This document shows positions 34,017 through 43,966 of a stretch of DNA of 48,309 bases, in pieces. A model generated the notes under the pieces. That model was not told the origin of the DNA. It saw nothing but the letters and a program-made list of their open reading frames with translations, and searched no databases. The stretch's first letter is position 1, and every line of letters starts with the position of its first letter. Origin of the DNA: Planoprotostelium fungivorum (Eukaryota; Evosea; Variosea; Cavosteliida; Cavosteliaceae); contig MDYQ01000206.1 of assembly GCA_003024175.1 (NCBI GenBank), positions 1-48,309 on the forward strand, in the 5' to 3' direction. The translations under genes and the position numbers were made by a program.

Positions 34017-36213
34017 TCATTCACTGTAATCCCCATCAGACTCATCATCGAAGAGACTAGCAGAAGCATAGACGATGTCTATCCCTGGATTTAGCGTCTC
34101 TAGTGCATCCAGCTTTTCGCTCAGATCATCGAGTTCCAAGACTCTGAGTCTCGGGAGGGTGTCGATGAGCTTTTGGAGGTCAGGGGGTGAGCCACCACCG
34201 ATCTTTAATTTGACCAAGTTGGGACAATATTTGTGCAGATCAGTTAACATCTCCGCATCTAATCCTCTGTCTCAGCGTCAGTTGACATCTCGAGGATGTC
34301 GGATGATGATGTTGTCAAAGATGATGTTGTCAAAGATGATCTTGACAATGAATTCCATGAAGAGAACTAAGACGATGAGAGATCGTAGGGTCTCACATCC
34401 GAAGGTAACTCAGAGTAGTGAAAGCACTCAGCAGTGGAAGGCAGTCGACCGTCATAAAATTGTACAGCACATCCAACATGATCAGGTTAGGATTGACGCT
34501 GGACCACACGGACAAGACTTGATCTGTCTCAACTGAGTCCTCCTCCTTCTCTTCCCCTCACCAGTTAAGTCTCCATCATTGTATCCAAATCGAGTGATAG
34601 AAGGTAGATTGACCATCAGCTGTGCCATCAAGTTCATGTACACTTCGATCTTCGTTTTCCTCTGACCAAAGATGAAATATTCGAACGTTCTCATCTGAAG
34701 CGATTTATAAATCAGACGAAAAGTATGTCGTGAACTCATGCGAGTGGATGGGGCATTCACCTTCTTCCAACTCGTAGCGCAATCGACCACCGTCTCTAAC
34801 GTGAGGTCTCCACTGGTGAAGCTCATCTCTAATTCTTCCAGATTGTGGCATCCCTTCAAATGCAGGAAATCTAATAAGGTGAACTCTTTCTCTGGATGAT
34901 GAGTCACCCTTCTCGTAGATCTTGATCGATGATACACGCAGGACTCGCAGGTGCTCCATTTTCGGTAGATTTTCGAACCAATCGGAATAATAACCGTTGA
35001 CCGTGATCTACCTCTTCGGTTGGTTCGGTGTGTGAATCATCCGTTCTCACCTCTTCTAATTGTTTGCATTCCTTGAATAATGGCACCAGATCGTAACCCC
35101 GATTGTGATACGCGAACGATCTTTCCTCCTCATCAATATCGGATCACATCATCGTGCATGATCATCACCTCAACGTGTCCGCATAGCACATCACGTCTGA
35201 TATGTCTACATATCTTAGACTGGAGCCCATCAGTGTCATCGATCGTATGGGATTCTTCTCCTTCATCTCTTCGAAGGGCAGGCTCGTCCTCTTGTCCCCT
35301 ACAATCTTCAGTGGCGCGATGACTTCAGAAACGTCGACACCTCGAAAGTGAGTGATCTCTAATTCGTTCAGACCGGAGAATTCAGACAGCCACTGAGGGA
35401 TGGGCAAGTCGGGAAAGACGAGAGAGGTCAAGTTGGTGCAGTGTCTTAAAACGGAATCGAGAGATTCTCTCGTGATGAAAGTGCAACTGTCTGTGTCAGC
35501 CGTCGTGCAGTTGCATCGACGATGATCTCACGGCTCTTCGGATGATGTGTGTTCGTAGCATCTTATGGATCGGATGGAATCTCTACCGCTGCGAGCAAAC
35601 CATATCAAAGATTGAGCTTCATGGCCACGGAAGACAGTCGCGCTTCGACTCTCAAATGGACTGGATCGATGAGTCGAGATCGTCTCCATTCTCACTCACC
35701 GCATGCGACGCGTGTCTAAGACGATATCTCTGGAATCACATTAGATCTTCACCTGAATGGAATGGAGTGATTCATCACCTGTAGATGAGATTGGGAGAGC
35801 GTGTTAGACAGTAGAAACTGCGAGACACAGACGAAAACCTTCCTAGATCCGTCGGTTTTAGGAAGCTTAGCACCAACTGAAGAGAATAACGTGGATGTTG
35901 TGTGACGTGCCTCACCTGCCACACATCAGAGGGTAACAGAGGTGCTTGTGTTGAAGACGCTTGGAGTTGGCGGTACCATTCAAGATACTCTTCCTCAGGA
36001 TCTGCGGTTAGATCCCTACATCATTGTCAGATGAGATGTAGAGGGTGACGTTGCCGTGATGTAATAAAAGCGGCTCACACTGTGTCTGGTTGCGTCAGAT
36101 CTATCCCTCCTGATAGAACCGTCGCCTTTTTGCGCTGTATATCGTCGTCTACAGCTACATGTCTCTCTACGTTGTGATGAGTTCACATGCTATCAAGATC
36201 TCCACTCACTCAT
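34017..36213 (-). CDS. F-box protein with leucine-rich repeat-like region
   Basis: The gene starts with a 4-nt exon (ATG A) followed by 36079-36154, 35916-36015 and 35779-35876, all in frame. These encode a polar N-terminus and then an F-box (LPSDVWQLVLSFLKPTDLGRF) that ends SFYCLTRSPNLIY. Downstream exons carry leucine-rich patterns (LNELEITHFRGVDV, LKGCHNLEELEMS, YCPNLVKLKIGGG, LPRLRVLELDDL), as in FBXL-type proteins. Such proteins dock on Skp1 in SCF ubiquitin ligases and choose substrates with their repeats. The protein ends in an acidic tail. Exon borders between 35.8 and 34.2 kb were only partly resolved. Confidence 0.75.
34305..34346. repeat. 15-bp tandem repeat in the F-box gene
   Basis: Two perfect 15-nt units (34305-34319, 34320-34334) and a truncated third copy are present. 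If translated on the minus strand they encode a repeated FDNII pentapeptide, consistent with repeat growth inside the coding region. Confidence 0.65.
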
Positions 36214-36418
36214 GTCGCTAGAAAGTGACGGAAGGAATGTTCAGAACCGAGAATCAGAAGAAGAATGTCTTCCGCGAAACAACGACAAATTGACCAACCA
36301 TCTTACATGATGTTCGAATAGAAACAGACATCTCTTCATCCCTATTTATCAAAATGCTCATATATACATGCGATGCATCATGTCACAGGTTCAGCTGTCC
36401 GATCGTTGTCTCGCAGCA

Positions 36419-38099
36419 TCATGCTCCGTGTGTGTCTTCCACAAGGTCGTCAATTTCTTCTTCGCCTCGGTCGAACTGAAGAGATGAGAACACAATTCAC
36501 TCTCTCTTCTCACCCCAACGGCTTACCAGCCAGGTACACGCAGTTCTTTTGGGGCAGTGAGAAGACACGATCCTCCGCCACGTTCAACGGTCCGTATATG
36601 TCTTCGCTGTACTCTCCGAATGCAGCTGTATAGAGAGGCTCCCTCACGTTCGTCTGTCATATGTCATCATGCGATGGTGTGTGATGTGATGTCGCTCTAC
36701 CTGTCTGCTGTTGGAAGATTTCATAAACATGTTTGTGAGTTTGTGCCAAGCGTGTTTGTTCTTGTTATTCGGTAAGTTCGCGTTCGATTCGACGTGACAG
36801 CCCCTGGACTCTCTATGAAGCTCTACAAGTCTGTCTTGCTTCAGCTCATCATCGTTCGATGTTGATCGTGGACTATTCAAGATGCTCACGCTCTCAGCTG
36901 ATCTTGCGTGGAGCAATTGGGAACGTCTAAGAGGATGGACCCCGGTGGCAGTTTGATGAGGTCCAGCAGCATCCAAGTCTGATGCGCCTGCACTGGAATC
37001 AGCGACGCGCGGATGCGATTACGACTCACGAGTTTGATGTGGCGAGAAGAGTGATAGACGATGCGATAGCCTCGATCGTAAGCTGAATGCAGCATATCGA
37101 CCAACGGCTCGAAATCACCTCTCCATCCCTTGCGTCGCTGTGGATCCATTCTCCTGCTATATTTCAATTTCAAATCTTACGTTTTGGCGGGAACACACCC
37201 CATGATGGAATGGTCGATGTCGACGAGTAGGATTCGGACGTCATGCCTCCACAGGTGGATGCGGAACTGAACGTTAGCTCCCGTGTTCTTGTTGCACAGC
37301 ATAACGTGATTTTCTCCGGGCTGCAGATTCATCTCCTCCTGTTCGAATTTTAAAAATCCGATTTCGGCGGGAAACTCACCAGCTGCTCCGGAGTGGGTAC
37401 GACTCGAGCGGATGTCATGTCTAAGATGTCTTCCTCTTCCACTTTACCAGTGGCCAACGCGTTAGCCAGTCCTTGTGATTCGCATGAGGAGCTGATGTCT
37501 AAACCCTTCCCCGTCTCTCCTTTCTTACCGTCCGGTGATTCTAAACTCTCCTACTCTCGATGAGAACCTCATCATCATCACTTGCGTCTCATCTTCACCT
37601 TTAAATTGGAATCAGAGATGGCCTTTCTTAAGACGATGCCCGGCGATGAGTGACAAGACGTGTTGTTGGAGGGTTGAGTCGTGAAGAGGCGACGCTTGAT
37701 GCTGTTCTGAGAGAGTTCTTTGATCTGTTCGAAATCGACCATGCGGACCTGTGATGTGTTAGAGGAGGTGGGGGAGGTGCACTCACGTCATCCGGAGTGG
37801 AGAAGACGATGGACAAGTTTGTGGCTCTTCCGTTGATGGTGACGTCGATCACTTGAATGGGTGATTCGCCCTGTGATGATAATGTGAATGGGTGAAAGAG
37901 ATGAGAGGAAATGTACTTGAGTGCGGCAGCGAGAGACACAAAAGAAGATGGGCTCTGATATCATGCATGTGTCGGGTTTTTGGAGGACGATGCAATCTTG
38001 TGCCTCTGTGATGCGATAGGTGTATCTTTGCTCAAGGCTTTTCCTCGGTGTCACAACATTCGCTCTGGCTGTGACGTGTAAGTGGATGATGCGAATCAT
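36419..38099 (-). CDS. lipin/PAH1-type phosphatidate phosphatase, altered catalytic motif
   Basis: The N-terminal lipin domain is visible as TEAQDCIVLQKPD at the right distance from the chosen Met (38099), then VIDVTINGRATNL. After a variable linker comes the C-terminal lipin half: TPEQLEEMNLQPGENHVMLC, FRIHLWRHDVRILLVDIDHS, GYRIVYHSSRHIKLAHQTW, LPPGSILLDVPN and a terminal FGEYSEDIYG..EDRVFSLPQKN. Lipins dephosphorylate phosphatidate to diacylglycerol on ER membranes and are Mg2+-dependent HAD enzymes. The usual DXDGT loop reads DIDHS: both Asp remain, but Gly-Thr is His-Ser. The DGTITKSD sequence that normally follows is missing, so activity is uncertain. An upstream frame (38195-38425) could be an extra 5' exon but did not join in frame. 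Confidence 0.75.
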
Positions 38100-38796
38100 A
38101 CGCAGATTATCGACTGAATACCTCTCCAAACTTTTGGACTGGATGTCACTGACGTGGCTATGGTGTTCGTGACACTGTAGACAATGTCAACATTTCAAAT
38201 GGTTGATTGAAGGGGTTGAACAGACCTCGCTGGGATAGCATGCGGGGTTGGCTGTGGACTACGAGGAGGGGTGTAGGACTCTCTCGAGTTCGTGTAGTCC
38301 CAACTGTGGTGGTGAATTCTGTTCCTCCTCTTCGCCTTCATCTCAGCCGAAATGATACGTGTCGTCACTGCAACCATTAGAATGGTCGATGGTTCGAAAT
38401 GTGATGTTGTCACTGGTATACTCACTGGTTCAGTTTAAGATTTACAATTGCGTCTGAGCGACAGCTTGAACGTCGGACGTAAGAGGTGAAACCTGATGTT
38501 TGCGAGGACTGTCTTACTCCGTTTCGAATCTGAGACTGAATTCTCTCCCGCCAGGCTCCTGCCGAGAAATCTACAAACCCGCCGCATTTTATCACCACCA
38601 CAGGAGATTTCACTACGTAAGCGGTAGACACACCTCTGAATAGGGAGTTGCTTCATTGAAATACGAATAACAATCAGAAAGGCGGCGTTTTGTCGCATGA
38701 AAGAACAAAGCACAAGGAAGACAGAGTGTGTGTTGAGATCGTGAGAGATCGACGTTCGATAACATGTTGATGAAAGAACAGCACTGAACAAATACC
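38100..38796. other. spacer between divergent lipin and HAD genes
   Basis: A minus-strand frame at 38195-38425 is open from an ATG and rich in Arg, His and Pro. It could be an upstream lipin exon or a chance frame. A longer minus-strand frame (38435-38938) overlaps the HAD gene antisense and looks non-coding. No repeat or RNA gene recognised. Confidence 0.4.
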
Positions 38797-39390
38797 ATGC
38801 AGCGGAGGAGGTAAACATGTCTTTTCTTGAACCACTGATTGGCTCAGATATAAGGCTTTCGTATTCGATTACGACAATACACTGACCATCAGCAATTCGC
38901 CCGCTCAACGGACTGCATACCTCGAGACAATTCAACAAATGATGCAGCAGTTGACGTCAAATGGAATATACGTTGCCATCGCCTCGTACAATTGGGACAC
39001 CGATCGACTTCTAACGGACATGGGAATTCGTCATCACTTTCATCACATCGCCTTGCATGATCGAGGTATTTTTTCAACGAGTTGATTCATCGTTTGGTAA
39101 TGATGAACCAGAAAGTAAAACGGACATGATCAAAGAGATTAGAAGACAATACAGGTGAGTGAGGGTATCGATGAGATTGATCTTCTCACATATTGATGTC
39201 GAACAGAATATGGATGAGAGAGAGAGGGAGACACACAAGCCTGAGAAAAAGCGAGATCATCTTCTTCGATGATGATCTGTTTAATTGTCAAGCGGTGGAA
39301 GCGTACGGAGTGAGAGCGATCAACATAGCCCCCAGCAGTGGGATACAAATGCAAGTGTTCGAGTCGTTATTGTCGGAATCGACACAATGA
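38797..39390 (+). CDS. small HAD-superfamily phosphatase-like protein
   Basis: Four exons (38797-38810, 38848-39065, 39112-39154, 39207-39390) give 459 nt and 152 residues. All four HAD motifs are visible: FDYDNTLT (nucleophile and acid Asp), AIASYN (motif II Ser), SKTDMI (motif III Lys) and IIFFDDD (motif IV acidic). The size and the FDYDNTL-ASYN layout resemble MDP-1-type magnesium-dependent phosphatases. The substrate is unknown. Its start diverges from the lipin gene, another HAD enzyme but only distantly related. Confidence 0.75.
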
Positions 39391-39497
39391 AGGACGATAA
39401 ATATCTTGTGGATGGAAGAGAGTCAATAATCAGCTCTATGATCGCGCACCATGAAGAGAATAGACATTGTCTCTGCTCTCAACGAGCTGCTTCACTT

Positions 39498-42400
39498 TCA
39501 TTGAACGTACGATTTGAACTGGCTCATACTGTGGTGAGATGTGCCTGGTCCAGTGACGTCGATGTGATGCACATTCTCTCCCTTTGGCCCAGTCTTGTTG
39601 AGGAATGCAGAGACGATGTCTCTATCGTTGCGAATGTGATACTGTTGGTGATGACCGTCGTGCTTCTTGATCTTGGAGGATTCCAGCGTGTTCAGAGGTC
39701 CCGCCCCAGCATTGAACGTCACGACTTGTAATCCCAACATGCTGCCCATACTCGTCGCCTGTTCACCTCCCAGTGAATGTCCCGTGAGAGTGAGCTCCAT
39801 GCCAGAGTATTTCTGCTGGACCTTCTCGATGACGTGTTTCAGCTCGTCTCGGTTGGAATAGCCTCTGAAGAAGATGTTCAGGTCACGCCAGGTCCAATCG
39901 GCCCAGGTTGTGCTGCCTCTGACTCCAGCGAAGACTTTTTTGTTCTTCTCGTCGACGTACACGGCGACTCGATCGGTGGAGGATGACTGATCGTAGACCA
40001 TTCCGGACTCCAACTTGTTCGGGCGTTCTTTCGGTCCTTGATAAGCGATTTCTGATACTGCTACAGTGTCGCGATAGAGTTGTTTGGGTATGACATCGAG
40101 GCTCTCTCTCTCTTGCCCGGGTGTGATCATGGACTCGAGGGCTAAAACTGAACCACCTCCCACGATCGTTGTCTTTTTCCTTCCGATCATTTCAATGAGA
40201 TTGACCTCCTGCTGACCTGCGTGGGCACGCGACATCGAATTCTCCTCCAGCTCTTGGTGCTTGAGCTTGAATCCACCGTCTGCACCTCGCACAGTGATGC
40301 TAGTGTTATGGCTTCGGTTGTGAAGGTGAATTGGGCCTCCCATTTCGATTGTATCGACAAATTGATCGTCCGGTGTGATGAGCTGGGCTCCCGGCTGAAT
40401 GATCGCCTTTTCTACTCGGAGTTCCGAGGTGTCTGCGATCTCTACGGAGCTTGGGTTGATGGTTGTCTGATCGTGCTCGCCCGAGCCGAACGACACAGCG
40501 GCGTCGGTGGATGCAGATTGTGACTCAGATTGAGCATGATAGCGATCCACTCGACTACCGATGATCCATTGCTTCACACGACCTGAATCGTTTCAACGGC
40601 GATATCGTACGATTGGACTCACCCATAGCACTTCCAAAGGTGAGATTTGCATTCTGAACCGTGACCGACTGCCCTTCACCGAAATTGACTGAACCAGCTA
40701 TCGTTCTTTGGTTGATTGTCGTCTCCTCCTCGTAGCTGGCCTTAGATTGAGAGTATGAACCGCCTTGTATGCCACCCAGCGATACGTCTGCAGTCACACT
40801 CTTAGATGTCGAGCTTCCGCTCCCGTGTAGTGTGGTGCCTATGAACTTAGGGTCTTTCGCCTCGCTCAAGTCTAGATGATCGGTGTAGATGCCCGATTGA
40901 AAAGTGGCGCCTTCAGATGCAATGACTTTCAGCTGGCCTTCAGCTACGATCCAGCTGGAGACATTCTCTTCGTGTTGCGTGTGAACGTGAGTCTGAGCCA
41001 AGGTCACTTGTACGGTGGGATTCAGCAGTTGTAGCACGTCCTTCTTGTTACCGTTGAGAAAGTTGTACGCATCGTCGACAGTCCCAGACAGTTGAGTGAA
41101 ATTTGTGCCCAAAGCGAAGGCCTTTCCCAGACCTCCAGTGGCGTCTCGAACCTCTCCAAGTGCCTGTGCGGTGGCAGATTGTGATGGATCCATGATGGTA
41201 TCGAGAGTCTTCGAATGAATGGATAGACCCTTTGTTTTGTGATCCATCGAATGATGCGTCGGCGTCTTTTCGAAGGAAACGTGCTTCCCCTTGATGATGA
41301 TGTCGTTGGCAGAGTAGAGATTCGCGTTGTTTCCGTGGACGTTTCCGTCGTGGGCGATGATACCCATGAGAGCATCGTCCTCTTCATCATGAATGGATAC
41401 AGAGTAGTTTTCCTCATGGTTCGTCTTCTTGTTGCTTCTATTGAGCCCTCCCAGACGACTCTTCTTCACGGTCGAATGCGTGCCTCCAGCCTGCGACAAG
41501 AGGTGGATGTCTCCTGATGTAGCGTGGACGTGAGTGCCGTTCTGACTCCTCAGGCTCGTGGCGGTGAATGTGGGATCGGTTCCTTGAATGAAATTCATGT
41601 CACTCGCTTGCAGCGCGGTCGGTGTCACTTGAGTGTGTGTCGTCGTAGTCGTCTTTTCGTTAAATGCCCAGCCAGAAGTCTTTGACGACACCCACTGATA
41701 GATCGAAGAGCCGAGATTCACTTTTCCCTTGGCTTGAATGACATTACTCGAAGTCGATGCGATGTTCACTGAGGTGGTATGGATGTCACCACCAGATCTT
41801 ATGTTGACTCCCACGTTGATCTGCCGCACTTCGGGCAGCCCATCACGATTCACAGTTGTAATCGTGTGTTGGTCACCGCTACCACCTGCGACCGTGGTGA
41901 TCTTCACGATGCCGTTCTATTCGACGTCAGATGAGAGGCGATGCGATATCACTCACCGTTTCTTTGTGAAGAAGATGCACTCCCTTCTCTCCAGTCAGAG
42001 AAGCCGAGTGAGCACCTGTCCAATGTGTGCTGGTCGAATGCACAACGCCCTCGGCCCTTGCATCTAACTTTCCGAGGGCTAGAACGTGAGAATCGAGTGT
42101 AGTGATGTTCTCTGTGGCATCGATATCCAGGTTCTCTGCCGCGGTAACTATGGCATTCTGTGCGACAACGTGTACACCCTCCATGTGAAGATTACGAGCG
42201 GATTGAACGGATCCACCGTTGATGACCACATTTGCTGCCTGACTGCTGACGGATGCATCTCCCATAGTGATGATTTTGTGGACGACAACGAGCTCGTCGC
42301 GACTGGTCAGGTGTAAATCTCGTCCTTCTATGGACTGATCGATGTTCAAACGGCCATTAGTCTCGATTGCAATGTTCTTATCAAGAGATAAAGGAGTAGA

Positions 42401-43848
42401 TTGACCCTTCTGTCCCAGTGTGACGTTCTCGTCGGTCTTCCAATGTAGTGACCCCTCCACAACGATTCCGTTCCGGTTGTACAGTGCATCGTCCATCTGA
42501 TCGTTGTCCTTCTTCGTCACAGAGAGGCCGCGGACGTGAATGTCGGTCAAGGGGGCAGAAGGTGCATCGAGACTCAGATTCTCTCCCCCGATATTCCTCG
42601 AATCGATCTTTCCTTCGCTCTCCATCAAAACTCCCTTGACTTCGTTGTTGTGGTTGGTGATGGCGGCTGTAGATGTCACGCGGGCATCCTCCAGATGATT
42701 GTTGACTAGGGTAGTCTGACCGATCTGCCCCTGCTGAACGGCGACCAAACCTGGGTGGTTTCCCTCTCTGATCGACAGCATTCCATCCGCAATGTAGGTC
42801 TCCTTGTATCCTGCTCCACCGATGGCTGAAACGTTGTGTCCTCTGATTGTAGACTCCATCGTGGATGAATTGGTAGTCTTGATGTCGTGGCCCGTGATGT
42901 ATGAGCGAGATGTGTTGCATCCATCGAGATTGACGTTGCCTTGCAATTCTCTTCCAACTTGTGATGAGTTGAAGATAGTCCTCTGGGCGTTGATGTGTTC
43001 AGATTGAATAGAGGAACCGGTGATCCTGCCGGATTGAATCGTAGCTGAATTCGTCACATCGACATCGCTGCGGTTGATGTTTGCATCGATCATCTGATTT
43101 GAATCAGCCTATCGAATGAATGGAACGCCATTGTCGTTATGAACGAACGATTGACATTTAATATGATATCCATCATCACCTTTGTATCTGTTCCATACAA
43201 ACTGACGCCATTCAAGTGCGTCTGAATGAATTCACTCCTGTCAATTTGAAGCACACTCTCTCCGAAGCTTCCTCTCGTGGCATTCATAGTCTTTCCCTTC
43301 ATGGACAGCATCGCTCCTGTGTCATCCGTAGATTGGATGTGATTGGCGACGACGTGTCCAGTGTAATGACCCTGTTTAGAGGAGAAACTGCCGTCTGTGA
43401 TGACATCCAAGTTGCCCTCGAAATGGTCCAGAGAAATGTTACCGTTGCGGGCGGAATAGTTCTTTGCCTTCATGTTCTTCAAGCGTGCATTACCCTGGGT
43501 GGAGATTTGATTCGATTGTATGGATGAGGACTCTGAGCTGGCGATGGTACCATCATACTGATAAGGGTCAATCGAATCGACAATGTTGCTTGCTGAAAAT
43601 GGCCACTTGATGCGATGGTTATCAATCGTCTGTGTCGAACCGCACGGTTTGGTAGGAGGGCATTGAGATCGTCCTCTAGGGAGGATCATCACAGAATCGG
43701 CCCGAAGAGAGGCACCGCATCTATGACCTGGTTCAAATCAGAAGGGTTAATAGCGATTGGGCTCACATTGTGGTTTCTTATTATATATATTAAGAGACAA
43801 AATGTATAACACCAATATAACAACACATGCGACGATGAAGCCCAACAT
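39498..43848 (-). CDS. filamentous-haemagglutinin-like protein with C-terminal class-3 lipase
   Basis: Five exons (43767-43848, 43180-43727, 41957-43093, 40623-41916, 39498-40582) total 4146 nt and encode 1381 residues with every phase matching. Residues 3-20 are a hydrophobic signal anchor (MLGFIVACVVILVLYILS), followed by a Cys-rich patch. From about residue 60 to 1020 the protein is a run of Gly/Asn/Ser/Thr/Val-rich strands (for example GRLNIDQSIEGRDLHLTS, TSGDIHLLSQAGGTHS, TADVSLGGIQGGSYSQSK) like the beta-solenoid and haemagglutinin repeats of bacterial FhaB/CdiA exoproteins. The last 200 residues form a class-3 lipase domain: FAGVRGSTTWADW, then GHSLGG with nucleophile Ser near residue 1290 (39765-39782), an RNDRDIVS Asp and a terminal HHS. 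It is divergent from the paralogue-like gene at 43967. Phospholipase or acylglycerol lipase activity is inferred from motifs only. Confidence 0.88.
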
Positions 43849-43966
43849 CTCAGCGACGCTGTGAGAGGCCTTTCTTGTGAAAGACCTGAACGAAAAATGC
43901 ACGAAACCTCTGGTTTTGGGTCACCTCAAGGCTTTTTCCGACCCAAATCATTCTTGAGTGCCCTCG
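43849..43966. promoter_or_regulatory. 118-bp shared bidirectional promoter region
   Basis: The two divergent ATGs are 118 bp apart, so both haemagglutinin-like genes must share control sequences. The spacer holds a perfect 8-bp inverted repeat (TTTGGGTC at 43915-43922, GACCCAAA at 43940-43947) and a near-perfect hairpin at about 43866-43887. Their role is a guess; co-regulation follows from the geometry. Confidence 0.5.

Noticed and set aside
38435-38938. Minus-strand frame of 167 codons antisense to the HAD gene
   Set aside because: It overlaps well-supported HAD exons on the other strand and shows no protein-like conservation.
42381-42920. Long open frame overlapping the solenoid gene in another frame
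   Set aside because: Arg/His/Ser-rich shadow of the solenoid coding strand with no domain pattern.
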